A stretch of 64,000 nt of DNA, taken from contig JACVTC010000120.1 in the NCBI GenBank assembly GCA_016946835.1, positions 406,501-470,500 of the forward strand, given 5' to 3'. Below the pieces are notes generated by a model, which worked only from the letters and a program-made list of their open reading frames with translations, was not told the origin of the DNA and made no database searches. A program made the position numbers and the translations under genes. The DNA comes from Neocallimastix lanati (nom. inval.). Its lineage: Eukaryota; Neocallimastigomycota; Neocallimastigomycetes; Neocallimastigales; Neocallimastigaceae. Positions 45,133 to 55,433 of the stretch are shown here, piece after piece; within the stretch, counting starts at the first letter, position 1; every line of letters begins with the position of its first letter.

Positions 45133-46659
45133 TAGTTTAAAGAACCAATAAATTATAATGACATATTCAAATTAAAGGATAAAATAGAATGGATAAAAGC
45201 AATCCGAGAAGAACTAACAAATATGGAGAAACTTAAAGTGTTCGATATCATAAGAAAAATTCTCCCAAACACCAATGTAATATCTTCAAGATGGGTATTT
45301 AAACTAAAAAGGAATTCCGAAGGAGATATCATCAAGAGGAAAGCCAGATTGGTGGCGAAAGGTTATAATCAAAAATACGGAATTGATTATAAAGAAACCT
45401 TTGCCCCAACACTAAAACAGGACACACTTAGAATATTTACCGTAATAGCTGTTATAAATAATTTTAAAATAAAACAAATAGATGTAAATTCGGCATACTT
45501 AAATGCCCCAATAGAAGAAGATATATACATGATAGCACCTGAAGGACACTATTCTCATGGAAAATATTTTTGGAAACTCAAGAAGGCACTTTATGGATTG
45601 AAACAGGCCGGAAAACAATGGAACAACAAATTAAATGAAGAGTTACTTAAAATGAACTTTAGGAGAATTAAAAGTGAACCATGTCTGTATGTAAAATTTG
45701 ATAATGATAAAAACATAATTTGTATATTATCAGTCTACGTAGACGACATTCTGATTGCAGGAAAGGAAAATGAAATAAATAACGTCAAAAAATCAATTAA
45801 AGAGAAATTTAACATCAAAGATATTGGAGATGTCGAATTCGTTATTGGAATCAAATTTGAAAAGGTCCAAAATGGTTATATTCTTCATCAATCAAGGTAT
45901 GTGAAAGATATTTTAAATAAATATAAAATAAACAAATTAACCCCGCTTAGAAACTTTATTCCAAAAGAAAATGAAAATCTAAGAAAGACAAAATTTAATG
46001 AAACAACATATAGGAGTGCTATTGGAAATCTACTATATTTAGCCATATGCACTCGACCAGATATTTTGTTTGGAGTCACTCGAGCAGCGAGAAAGGCACG
46101 TCAACCAACATTAGAAGATTGGGAAAACGTGCTCAAAATTTTCAAATATTTAAGAGGATCGATAAATTACGGAATCAAGGTAGAAAAGAATATGAACCTC
46201 AAAATATTTGTCGATGCAGATTATGCTGGCGATCCAGGATCTAGGAAATCCACATCCGGTTTTCTTATGATGATGGGACGTACTCCAACTAACTGGTTTT
46301 CTAAACTACAGCATTGTGTTTCAACGTCCACTGCTGATGCTGAATACTACAGCTTAAGCGAATGCGCAAAACATGCGTTATGGTATAAAAATCTTTTAAG
46401 CGAGTTAAATATAAATATTAAGGATATTACAATTTTTGTAGACAACAAAGCTACCATTTATAACAGTGAAAATGTATCGATAAATCCAAAATCAAAGCAT
46501 ATCGATATTCGTTATCACCACATCTGAGACTTAGTCAGCAAGAAAATAATCAAATTAAAATATATTAAATCAAAAGATAATATAGCTGATGGCTTTACGA
46601 AATACTTGAATAGTACATTAATGAATAATTTTAGAAACTCCTTACTCACTAAAACATAA
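45133..46659 (+). CDS. Copia A reverse transcriptase and RNase H
   Basis: The frame is open from after TAG 45,133 (FKEPINYNDIFKLKDKIEWI) to TGA at 46,525, then resumes to TAA 46,657. RT: NVISSRWVFKLKRN, IDVNSAYLNAPIEEDIYMIA, LYGLKQAGKQWNN, catalytic VYVDDILIAG near 45,735-45,765. RNase H: IFVDADYAGDPGSRKSTSGF, STADAEYYSLSE (the usual STAESE is STADAE), FVDNKATIYNSENVSI, then HIDIRYHHI and, after the TGA (CGA in sisters), DGFTKYLNSTL. Met 45,223 is internal. Confidence 0.9.
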
Positions 46660-46733
46660 ATTACTTAATAGAAAATCTACTTCTTTTTTCTCTTTAATGA
46701 AGAGTTTTTTTAGAAGCTAGATTCTAGGGAGAA

Positions 46734-46826
46734 TGTTAAAAATATAAACATTTATCATTTAAGTTTTTAATATATCATTAACCAATAGGTTATCATAAAT
46801 AAATTAAATATACTTAAATAAAAAAT
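46734..46826 (+). repeat. Copia A 3' LTR, truncated
   Basis: It starts TGTTAAAAATATAAACATTT after the tract TTCTAGGGAGAA and follows the 5' LTR for about 90 nt, then dissolves into (AAAAT)n-type sequence at about 46,826. The remaining 150 bp of LTR are missing. Confidence 0.85.
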
Positions 46827-46939
46827 AAAAAAAAAAATAAATAAAAGTAATAAAATAAAAAATATAAAAAAATAAATAATAAAGTAAAATAAAAAATAAA
46901 AAAATAAATAAAGTAAAATATAAAATATAAAAAAAAAAT
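46827..46939. repeat. A-rich simple sequence
   Basis: Repeated AAATAAA/AAAATA units joining the broken LTR to the MULE relic. Confidence 0.7.
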
Positions 46940-48108
46940 ATGATGCATCTTTATCAATAGTAAAACATAAAATGAAAAATGAAATTAGAAAAACCTCAAT
47001 CCCATTTGATATAAATCCAAAACATATATATAATGAAATATCTGAAGAAATTGGATTGATATGCCCTGAATATAATTCAATTAAATCCCAAATATCAAGA
47101 TATATAAAAAAACAACTACCTCCTGATATATCAAAATTTAATGAAATTCCAGATAAATCTAAATATTATATAAACGAAAGAGATTAAAATTTTATGATAT
47201 ACAAAAATTCTAATATTATAATTTTTCAATCATCATTCCCCATTTCAAACAGAATTGTTTATTAAATACAACGAAAATATGTTTGCTGATGGTACATTTT
47301 ATATTGCACCAATATTTGGTTATCAAGTTTGCTCCAGAAATAAATAGTTTTTACACTACATCACTATCTATATTAAATAATAAAGAACAAGTAACCTATG
47401 AATTGTTATTTGAAGAATTAAAAAAGAATGAAAGTAAATATAATAATAATATTATAGTTACACCAAAAGTTTTGCGTTGTGATTTTGAAAAAGGTATATC
47501 CAATGTTTCCATTAAAATATTTCCTAATATTACTATTAAATATTTTGTATGGCATTATAAAAAATCGTTAGAAGTTCAAAAAAATAAATTATATTATAAT
47601 GAAGTTGAAAATAATCATAAGATTTATTTGTTATATAAAACTATTACAAATTTTCCTTTTATAAATCCTGAATATATATTTGATATTTATAATTATATGT
47701 CAAATATATAATTATTTCCATTTTTTAAATTTTTTGGAATATTTTAATAAGACTTATTTATATAAATATGGTATTCAATATTGGAATTATTATAACGATA
47801 TAAACCACATAACAAATAATGCTTCAGAATCTTTTAACAATTACTTAAAAAAATTGTTTTACAAAAAACCTTCTTTATATGAATTGATTTATCATTTAAA
47901 AAGAGAAGAATCTTTATCTTACAATAATTACAAAAGGAAAATTGAAGGAGTTTGGAAAAAAAAAGAATATTAACATAAACTGATGAAATCAATGATTTCA
48001 TTAAAAAATACAAAAAAAAGGAATCCGAATTGATTGATAAAAAATTTGATAAAAATGATATCATTGATTTATGGTATAAATGTTTAATAGAATTAAACAC
48101 ACTCTAAA
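46940..48108 (+). pseudogene. MULE (Mutator-like) transposase relic
   Basis: KNEIRKTSIPFDINPKHIYN, then RYIKKQLPPDISKFNEIPDK, form the N-terminal domain. FADGTFYIAPIFGYQV (47,283-47,330) is the first catalytic-Asp motif of MULE transposases. TPKVLRCDFEKGISNVSIKI (47,460-47,520) holds the second Asp, and TNNASESFNNYLKK (47,812-47,855) the catalytic Glu with its typical neighbours. Then EGVWKKK and ELIDKKFDKNDIIDLWYKCL. Stops at 47,185 and 47,710 and at least four frame changes make it inactive. No terminal inverted repeats were found on either side. MULEs move DNA by cut and paste. Confidence 0.85.
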
Positions 48109-48151
48109 TTTATAAATAATAATTAACTAGAATATATATAGTTTAAATTAT

Positions 48152-48240
48152 ATTTATATCAATATCAATATATTTTATTAATATCAATATCAAAATATTT
48201 TATTAATATCAATATCAAAATATTTTATTAATATCAATAA
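48152..48240 (+). repeat. 25-bp tandem repeat, about 3.5 copies
   Basis: Units like AATATCAATATCAAAATATT plus TTATT, nearly exact. Non-coding, AT-only but for the C of ATC. Confidence 0.7.
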
Positions 48241-48574
48241 TAATATAATATTATAATAAATTTTATTCTATTATTTAATTAATTTAATAATAAAATATAT
48301 AATTTTATTTATTTTATTTAAATAAAATAAAATGAAAAGGTTTTATTATTAAAATATTTAATAATAAAATATAATAATAAAATAAAATTAAAAAAAAATA
48401 AAAATAAAATAAAATTCTTAACAGAAAACTTATTTATTCTTTTATTTATTCTTTTTTTTTTGTTTTTATTTTATTTTTTTAATGCTAAAATACAATAAAT
48501 AAAAATATATGCTGAAAATAGTGGCGTATTACATATATTTTACATATAATTGTACAAAAATTTATGATGATTAT
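48241..48574. other. AT-rich spacer before copia B
   Basis: A/T-rich, ending in ATTAT (48,570-48,574), the target duplication of copia B. Confidence 0.6.
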
Positions 48575-48835
48575 TGTTAAATATTAGCAATGTTATATGA
48601 ACATTATGCATAACATATCTAATATGCCACACAAGCCTCATTAATTATAACCTTATTATGTATATAGTTATTTTATAGTTTAATTAAAATTAAATTATTT
48701 TTTTTTGTTGATTTTTATAATAAAAAGATATATGTATTTTCTAAATAAATAAATAAAATAAAATATATAATAAATATATATTAAAACACTGGGTGTAATA
48801 CTTGTTCGTGCTCTCTGAATCCACAACCTTGAACA
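48575..48835 (+). repeat. Copia B 5' LTR
   Basis: TGTTAAATATTAGC to CACAACCTTGAACA. The canonical TG...CA ends abut the primer-binding site GATTAAGAGTTTCA (48,836-48,849), which is 13/14 complementary to the tRNA-Lys(CUU) anticodon arm. Confidence 0.95.
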
Positions 48836-48849
48836 GATTAAGAGTTTCA
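48836..48849 (+). promoter_or_regulatory. Copia B primer-binding site
   Basis: GATTAAGAGTTTCA starts at the first base after the LTR. The position and sequence equal those of copia A apart from one base. Confidence 0.65.
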
Positions 48850-48962
48850 TTCGACTCTAAGAGACAACTCGAATATATAAATCCTTAAGGAGATATTAAA
48901 TTTATTTATTTTAAAATAAACTATAATTTTATTAAAACTTGTTAAAACATTTAATTCTTAAG

Positions 48963-50564
48963 ATGGGAGGAAAATCTAAAAAAGGTTTCATAAAGGAAGA
49001 TAGTTCCCAATTATCACAGAATACTGAAGATGAAATAAATGAAACAAATTAAGATTACGAAGAAAGTACATCTTCTACCCCTAAGGTCAGTACAGTGCTA
49101 AATAATAATACCAGTAACACTGTAATAATTGATATGACCAAGAAATCCGTGTTTAACTATACAAATTTTGGGCTCACTACTGAAAATTTTCCAAGGTGGT
49201 TTAAAGCTTTAAAAAGACATTTAACAGCTTTAAAGTTAAACCAATATATTAATGTCAAAATTGATCCTAATTATATGGAAGAAATCCAAAATGAAGAAGA
49301 TAATGCAACTCAATCCATTATTGAAAACAGTTTGGACGACCCAACAAGTAAATTTATCATTGACTGTCAAACAGCTTGTGAAATGATAGAAGAACTGAAA
49401 AATAGATTTGACCAGTCAGGCCCATCAAAATTATATAAAATCGAATATAAAATTAAAACATTAAAAATAGAAAATAATGATTATAAATTATATTTGAATA
49501 ATTTAAATACACTCTTCGAATCACACAAAAGGGAAGCTAATAAACTGGGCAAGTCAACGTTAGATGAAGAAACCAAAATATTATTCGCCGCTGATGAACT
49601 TGTCAAAATTGGAATCCATCCAATAAATTTAATCCAATTTAAAACCTTTAGTGACTTGAAGAATTCAATTATTACCATGGAAGTATTTATTAAAAAATGT
49701 AAAGAAATCAAAAGAATTGAAGAAAATCCAAATCTAAAGAACCAGGTGAATGCCGTCAGTAAAACAAATATAAATAAACCAAATAATAAAAATTATGAAA
49801 TTAAAAATAAAGAAAATTATTTCTATATATGTCAAAAAGATGGACATACTACCGACACATGTTTCTTTAATGTTAAAAGAAAGAATAAAAATAGAAACAA
49901 TCCAAGAAAAAATGATATCAGAAAGCAAAAAGGTAGGAAGAATACAAAATTTCATAGCAATAACATTAAAAATGAATCAGATTCAACTGATAATGAAGAT
50001 AGTGAAGAAGAAAATATAAACATCGGATTCTCCGGTAATATTATGGTAAATAATATTACACAATCTACCAAAGAAAATGACAAAACTGAATGGATAATTG
50101 ATTCAGGATGTCCTATAAATTTAACAAATGAAGTTAGGAAATTTAAAAACACTAAAAATATAAAAAATAAATCAATCACATATCCTAATGGTAAATCCGA
50201 AAAAATTAAAAAAGTTGGAAAATATACTGGAACCTTTGACAACAACTCTTTAGAACTATCAAATGTATATTATGCTGACAATATTAAAAATAATTTGTTA
50301 TCTACCCATTGTTTGGTTCTAAAAGGTTACACTCTCATAATGGATTATGACGTTATCAAAAATAAAGATCGTCTACAAATTTATAAAAACAATAAACTGA
50401 TTTCAACGCTACATGCAAATGATGACTTCCTATTTACACTAAATACACATAATATAAATAATTATAATTTAATTAACAACACAAATGTAATAAATTTTGA
50501 TTACGACTTATGGCATGCTAGATTAGGACACTTTAATAATAAAATATTCAAGACTTTGTTTTAA
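48963..50564 (+). pseudogene. Copia B Gag, protease, pre-integrase (one in-frame TAA)
   Basis: I take ATG 48,963 (MGGKSKKGFIKEDSSQ) as the start; it is in frame with the long ORF from 49,095 and interrupted only by TAA at 49,050. Gag core: FGLTTENFPRWFKALKRHLT to IIDCQTACEMIEELKNRF. The knuckle reads FYICQKDGHTTDTC, with the first Cys replaced by Phe. The protease is EWIIDSGCPINLTNE (D-S-G-C). LSNVYYADNIKNNLLSTH and LWHARLGHFNN, the start of the HHCC finger, follow. The stop at 50,562 reflects a shift; the -1 phase continues with CSQCHISKMKK. Confidence 0.9.
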
Positions 50565-51420
50565 AACATACAAATTTGCATAATAAAAAGAATTGTTCTC
50601 AATGCCATATTAGTAAAATGAAGAAAAAACCTTTCTACTCATCTTTAAATAAATCAACACATCCATTACAACTTATTCATTCAGATGTTGTTGGAAAATT
50701 TATCACATCATACAACGGTTACAATTATTATGTCACATTCTTAGATGACTTCTCAAGAAAATGCAGGATTTATTTATTAAAGAATAAATCCGATGTATGT
50801 AACGCGTTTATTCACTTCCATAAGCTAATGAAAAATACCACTAGTTATAACATAGTTACTCTCAAAACCGATAATGGAAGAGAATACGATAACGCTAATT
50901 TAATAAAATATCTTGCGGATAATGGTATTGAATTTATTCATTCTTTACCTAATTGCCCTCAGCAAAATGGTCGTGCAGAACGTCTTAACCAAATCTTAGA
51001 TAATTATGTTAAAACACTCTTATCTTCTGCGAAACTACCTATTAACTTTTGGGATTAAGCAATTTTATGTGCTTGTCGTCTCTATAATCTTAATCCTCAT
51101 CAAGGCAATAACTCTCTTATTCCTGATGAAGTTTTCTTCAACAAGCCTGTTGATATAACCCATTTAAAAGTTTTTGGTTGCAGAGTTTATTTTTATAATA
51201 ATCATAAGAAAAATAAATTAGATAATAATACTAAACCAGGTATCTTTCTTGGTTATGCTTCTGACTCTACAGGTTATAAAATCCTTGATATAACTACTAA
51301 TTCTATTATATCTGCAAGAGATGTATATTTTATGGAAATATTCCTGGATCTATTGAAACTACTTTCTTATCAAATGATTCCGTTGATTCTCTTTTTAATT
51401 TTGATAATTCACAAATTCAG
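50565..51420 (+). pseudogene. Copia B integrase
   Basis: CSQCHISKM completes the zinc finger; HSDVVGKFITS and LDDFSRKCRIYLLKNKSDV give the first Asp, TDNGREYDNANLIKYLADNG the second, and NCPQQNGRAERLNQILD the Glu. FWD is followed by TAA at 51,056, where related enzymes have Glu-Ala. The frame goes on: CRLYNLNPHQGNN, FFNKPVDITHLKVFGCRVYF, GIFLGYASDSTGYKILDI. One base is missing near 51,338, so the end (IPGSIETTFLSNDSVDSLFN) is in a new frame. Confidence 0.9.
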
Positions 51421-51774
51421 GGGGAACATTCAGATAATAATTCACAATTTATGAATAATCAAAATTTAAACAATAACTTAAACAATAATAATTCAAATAA
51501 TAATAATTTTGAAACTACTGACAATAATAACAACAATACCGATACCACAGACAATAATAAAAATAATATTACAAATAAACAAAATACTATTGAAAATAAT
51601 GAAAATAATGAAAATAATAACAAAAATAATAATAATATTAACACCGATGATAATAATCAAATTAAATTAAATAGTAATGACAATAGTGAAACAAATTCTA
51701 ATAACAATAAAAGAAAATTTATTATTGAAAACAATAATGATAACAAAAATAATAATGATGATGTTATTAAATAA
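51421..51774 (+). CDS. Copia B Asn-rich linker
   Basis: Over 100 residues, mostly Asn with Thr, Glu and Asp (DNNNNTDTTDNNK-like), ending KRKFIIENNNDNKNN and DDVIK at TAA 51,772. The stop is in frame with RT; only this one codon separates them. Shorter than the linker of the 1-5 kb element. Confidence 0.75.
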   Translation, partial: GEHSDNNSQFMNNQNLNNNLNNNNSNNNNFETTDNNNNNTDTTDNNKNNITNKQNTIENNENNENNNKNNNNINTDDNNQIKLNSNDNSETNSNNNKRKFIIENNNDNKNNNDDVIK

Positions 51775-53328
51775 AATAATTTAAATCCAAAAAGGAATAA
51801 CAAAATTTTAAATATTAAACTTAATAATCCATCAAATTATGAGGAAGCAATTAACTCTAAAGAATCAAAACAATGGAAACAAGCTATCAACAAAGAGCTT
51901 AATAACATGTATAATCAAAGAGTTATGGAAATAATTAATAATGTTCCTCGCAATACAACATTAATTGATGGAAGATGGATATTTACAACAAAAGATGATG
52001 GAACGAAAAAGACAAGATGGGTAGCTAAAGGTTTTAAACAAAGAGAAGGCATAGATTATAATAACACATACTCTCCAACGGTACAAGCTGATAGTCTTAG
52101 AATAACAATTGCAATAGCTGCCAGATATGATTGGAAATTGAAACAATTAGATATAAAAGCAGCTTACCTGAATGCTAAATTAAAAGAAAAAATCTACATG
52201 AAAATTCCAAAAAGAGATAAAAATTATGACAAAGGTAAGTATTGGTTACTAAAGAAAACTCTATATGGCTTAAAACAAGCTGGTAGAGAGTGGAATAATG
52301 AAATATCCAAATTCTTAATAAGTATTGGACTTAAACAAATTAATACTGATAAGTGTATATTTACTAAATATAAAAATAATAAATTATCATTAGTATTAAG
52401 TCTATATGTTGATGATATTTTACTTACAGGAACTGAAGAAGAAATAAAATATGTATCAAACAATCTTCAAAATAAATATCAAATTTCAAAATATACAAAT
52501 GCTGATAAAATAATTGGAATAAACATTTTCAAGACAGATCAAGGATACAAAATTAATCAAATAGATTACATAGAAAAATTAATTGAAAAATATAATATGA
52601 AGAAAACAAAACCAATCAAATATCCTAGTAGAAAAATTACTAAAGAAGAAAGAGAAAATTCTCCAGAAATTGACAAAACAATCTATAAATCAATCATAGG
52701 AGAATTATTATTTATATCTACTAAAACAAGACTAGATATAGCTTTTGCTGTTAATCAAGCAGCAAGACATTCAGAATATCCAAAAGAAGTAGATTTAAAA
52801 TTAGCTCATATGATTTTACAATATTTAAATTCAACAAAAGAAAAATCAATTCATTATAAAGGAGACAAAAATATAACTGTTTATTGTGATGCAGATTTTG
52901 CTGAAGATGAAGAAACAAGAAAATCAACAACAGGATATATATTTCTTAATGGAGATAGTCCTATTTCTTGGAAATCACAATTACAAAAATGTGTAACTTT
53001 ATCAACAGCGGAAGCGCAATTTGTCAGCCTAACTGAATGTAATAAGCATGGTATGTGGTTACAAAAATTATTGGGTGAAATATTTAATAACAACTTTACT
53101 CTAAAAATAAATATTGATAACAAATCATGCAAATTCATTGCAGAAGATGAAAATTCTAATGCAAGATGTAAACATATGGATATAAAATATAAATATGTTA
53201 ATGAAAAAATAAATAAAGGAAAAGTATCATTAAAATATGTTGATACAGAAAATATGGTTGAAGACTCATTAACTAAAAATATTTCAGGTCCAAAAATGAA
53301 AATTTTCACTGATTTAATTTTTGATTAA
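51775..53328 (+). CDS. Copia B reverse transcriptase and RNase H
   Basis: The frame is open from after 51,774 (ILNIKLNNPSNYEEAINSKE, WKQAINKELNNM) to TAA 53,326, so Met 51,907 is internal. RT: LIDGRWIFTTKDDGTKKTRW (shorter here than in A), LDIKAAYLNAKLKEKIYMKI, LYGLKQAGREWNNE, LYVDDILLTG (catalytic, near 52,405-52,435). RNase H: VYCDADFAEDEETRKSTTGY (FAED instead of FAGD), LSTAEAQFVSLTECNKHGMW, IDNKSCKFIAEDENSNARCK, ending GPKMKIFTDLIFD. No internal stop: the best preserved RT in the window. Confidence 0.93.
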   Translation, partial: NNLNPKRNNKILNIKLNNPSNYEEAINSKESKQWKQAINKELNNMYNQRVMEIINNVPRNTTLIDGRWIFTTKDDGTKKTRWVAKGFKQREGIDYNNTYSPTVQADSLRITIAIAARYDWKLKQLDIKAAYLNAKLKEKIYMKIPKRDKNYDKGKYWLLKKTLYGLKQAGREWNNEISKFLISIGLKQINTDKCIFTKYKNNKLSLVLSLYVDDILLTGTEEEIKYVSNNLQNKYQISKYTNADKIIGINIFKTDQGYKINQIDYIEKLIEKYNMKKTKPIKYPSRKITKEERENSPEIDKTIYKSIIGELLFISTKTRLDIAFAVNQAARHSEYPKEVDLKLAHMILQYLNSTKEKSIHYKGDKNITVYCDADFAEDEETRKSTTGYIFLNGDSPISWKSQLQKCVTLSTAEAQFVSLTECNKHGMWLQKLLGEIFNNNFTLKINIDNKSCKFIAEDENSNARCKHMDIKYKYVNEKINKGKVSLKYVDTENMVEDSLTKNISGPKMKIFTDLIFD

Positions 53329-53425
53329 AATAATAAAAAAAAAAATTATTAATACAAATTTAATATAGAAAATAAAAAAAAAAATTTTATTTTTTTTAAA
53401 TATGTAATGCAAAATGTAGGGGGAA

Positions 53426-53686
53426 TGTTAAATATTAGCAATGTTATATGAACATTATGCATAACATATCTAATATGCCACACAAGCCTCATTAATTATA
53501 ACCTTATTTTGTATATAGTTATTTTATAGTTTAATTAAAATTAAATTATTTTTTTTTGTTGATTTTTATAATAAAAAGATATATGTATTTTCTAAATAAA
53601 TAAATAAAATAAAATATATAATAAATATATATTAAAACACTGGGTGTAATACTTGTTCGTGTTCTCTGAATCCACAACCTTGAACA
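53426..53686 (+). repeat. Copia B 3' LTR
   Basis: Identical to the 5' LTR apart from two substitutions, directly after the purine tract ending GGGGGAA. Confidence 0.95.
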
Positions 53687-53691
53687 ATTAT

Positions 53692-54188
53692 AAATAAATT
53701 ATGTCGAAATGCTTCACATTCATGTAAACATAAAATTTATAACATAAATTTTATGTTATGTAAATATGTAAATAATTTATAAATTAATTAAGTTTTATTT
53801 TATTTAATTTTAATTATTTAATTTTATTATATTTTTATTATATTTTTATATTTTTATATTTTATAAATATTTTATTATTTATATTATACTTTTTATAATA
53901 TTTAACTAAATATTTATTTCTTATTATTTTTAAATAGTTTATAATTAAAGAAAATTATATAAAGAATACATTTTTTTATATTAATTCTTTGCAATTCAAG
54001 TAGTTAAAATTATAATAATAAAATTGTCAAATTAAATATATTTTTATTAATAAAATTAGTTTAGTAATATTCAATATGAATTTATAAAAATTAGTAGTTA
54101 AATAAATTTAAATTATAAAATAAATATATAAATATTTAATAAATAAATAAATAAAATTATATTATATTAATAAATTTCATAAATAAAT
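53692..54188. other. AT-rich spacer
   Basis: No gene or repeat of note. An inverted repeat ACATAAAATTTAT / ATAAATTTTATGT lies at about 53,729-53,757. Confidence 0.55.
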
Positions 54189-54280
54189 TATATAACTTCT
54201 CCCAGTAAGAGATACTGAACCAAGGTGTACTTTATCAAATGGTGGAGATATCGGTTCTCTTTGGAGGGGAAGAAGTTATA
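54189..54280 (+). repeat. Foldback element 2, sharing GGTGGAGATATCGG with foldback 1
   Basis: The outer arms TATAACTTCT (54,189-54,198) and AGAAGTTATA (54,271-54,280) pair perfectly. Inside, AAGAGA / TCTCTT and GAACC / GGTTC pair, and TATCAAATGGTGGAGATA forms the tip. The 14-nt string at 54,241-54,254 equals 5,825-5,838. The outer arms differ in sequence from foldback 1 but keep their length and pairing. Confidence 0.65.
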
Positions 54281-54409
54281 ATTATTTTACAATAATTATT
54301 AAAAAAAATAAAAATAAAAATAAAAATAAAAATATATAATTTCTAATTTTCTTAAAAATATTTCAAAAATTTAAAAATTAATTTTAAAAATTAATTTTAT
54401 TAACAAATT

Positions 54410-54595
54410 TTTTTTATTAAATTGGTATTTTATATATAAATATATCTTAATATATATTTATATAATTTTATAACAAAATTGATTAAATAGTATTATATAT
54501 AAATATATTGCAATATATATTTATATAATTTTATTAAAAGAGTTGATTATATCTTATTATATATATAAATATATTTTAATATATATTTATATTTA
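54410..54595 (+). repeat. Tandem palindromic AT repeat, three units
   Basis: Three units of roughly 65 bp, each with TATATAAATATAT...ATATATATTTATATA arms, separated by TTGATTA-type links. AT-only hairpins, perhaps cruciform-forming; otherwise no function suggested. Confidence 0.6.
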
Positions 54596-54629
54596 ATTAA
54601 TAAATAATAATAAAAAAAAGTTTATTATT

Positions 54630-54888
54630 ATTATTGTGGCGTTACTAATAGAAATATACTTTTCTTATTAGTAACTAATTAACAAGGTATCTCAGCATAG
54701 ACAAGCCGTGTTGATTCTCACTAGGGTATATTAAGCAGTAATAACAAGATCCCGAAGCACGTGACGAAACATAGATCGTTTGAATAAGGTGACGGAACCG
54801 TTATTATTGTGCGAAAGACCCTAATCAATACGTCTATTATAGTTACTTTGGTCAGAATTGGTGCTAATAATAACAAACTCACAATAAT
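54630..54888 (+). other. Nested-stem, GC-elevated structured element
   Basis: Outer stem ATTATTGTG (54,630-54,638) / CACAATAAT (54,880-54,888). Within it lies the hairpin GTTACTAATA / TATTAGTAAC (54,641-54,650, 54,666-54,675). A two-part stem TTGATT+AGGGT (54,711-54,716, 54,723-54,727) pairs with ACCCTAATCAA (54,818-54,828), enclosing GTAATAAC / GTTATTAT (54,738-54,745, 54,800-54,807). No ORF. It resembles a folded non-coding RNA or a MITE; I do not recognise the family. Confidence 0.55.
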
Positions 54889-55433
54889 TATCAGTAAATA
54901 TATTATAATATATATATTGAATGTGTTAAAATAAAAGTATAAAAAGAAGAATAAATTTCTTTCTTTTTAATACTTGAAACAAATAATTTTAATTTTAAAT
55001 TTAAATAAAGAATATTTTAAAATTTAATTTTTTTCTTGTTTCCAAATTTATTTTTATAGTTATGTGTTAATATTTATATTTTTGTTTTGAATATCTTAGT
55101 GTTTCAACCCCAGCCCGTATCATTTAGGATTCGTTACAGTAATATAATGGAATCGGATCGATAATTCAAAAAGGAATTATAAATTGATTGGTGATTTATT
55201 AACTTAAGATTCCTATTTAGTAATATTTGAAGAATATTGGAAAGTTCCAATTATATAGAATAGAATAATCTATAAGGTTAGAATAATTTATATTATTCTA
55301 GCACAATTAGTATTATTTGTTCATTCTTGTATGAAATTAGACTTATTGTTATAAGTCTATATTTCTTAATCCTTAATAATTATAAAATAATTATTAAGTT
55401 TACTTAATTTTATAAATAATTAATTATTAATAA
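54889..55433. other. AT-rich stretch with a small GC-richer patch
   Basis: Around 55,084-55,170 lies a less AT-rich patch (TTTCAACCCCAGCCCGTATC), unidentified. The rest is low complexity. Confidence 0.4.

Larger units (their letters stand above)
40675..46826 (+). mobile_element. Copia element A, nearly full length
   Basis: Order: 5' LTR, primer-binding site, 1.1-kb leader, gag-protease-integrase-linker-RT-RNase H, polypurine tract CTAGGGAGAA, truncated 3' LTR. The damage is light: T-run indels near 43,870 and 44,338, TAG at 45,133, TGA at 46,525. It is the best reference in this window for the family that also includes the gags at 34.4 kb, 14.9 kb and 60.3 kb. Confidence 0.9.
48575..53686 (+). 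mobile_element. Copia element B, complete with matching LTRs and TSD ATTAT
   Basis: Both LTRs are 261 bp and differ at only two positions by my comparison (ATTATG/ATTTTG near 48,667 and GTGCTC/GTGTTC near 48,809). The 5-bp flanks are ATTAT on both sides (48,570-48,574, 53,687-53,691). The internal region has gag, protease, integrase, Asn-rich linker, RT and RNase H in order and the tract TGTAGGGGGAA before the 3' LTR. Insertion was recent, yet coding is broken five times. It differs in LTR and protein from copia A. Confidence 0.95.

Noticed and set aside
48963-51774. Reassigned UAA codon (sense UAA) suggested by three in-frame TAA in a young element
   Set aside because: TAG and TGA also interrupt conserved motifs elsewhere (45,133; 46,525; 56,738; 58,413), and indels accompany them. 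Random decay in AT-rich DNA explains the pattern.
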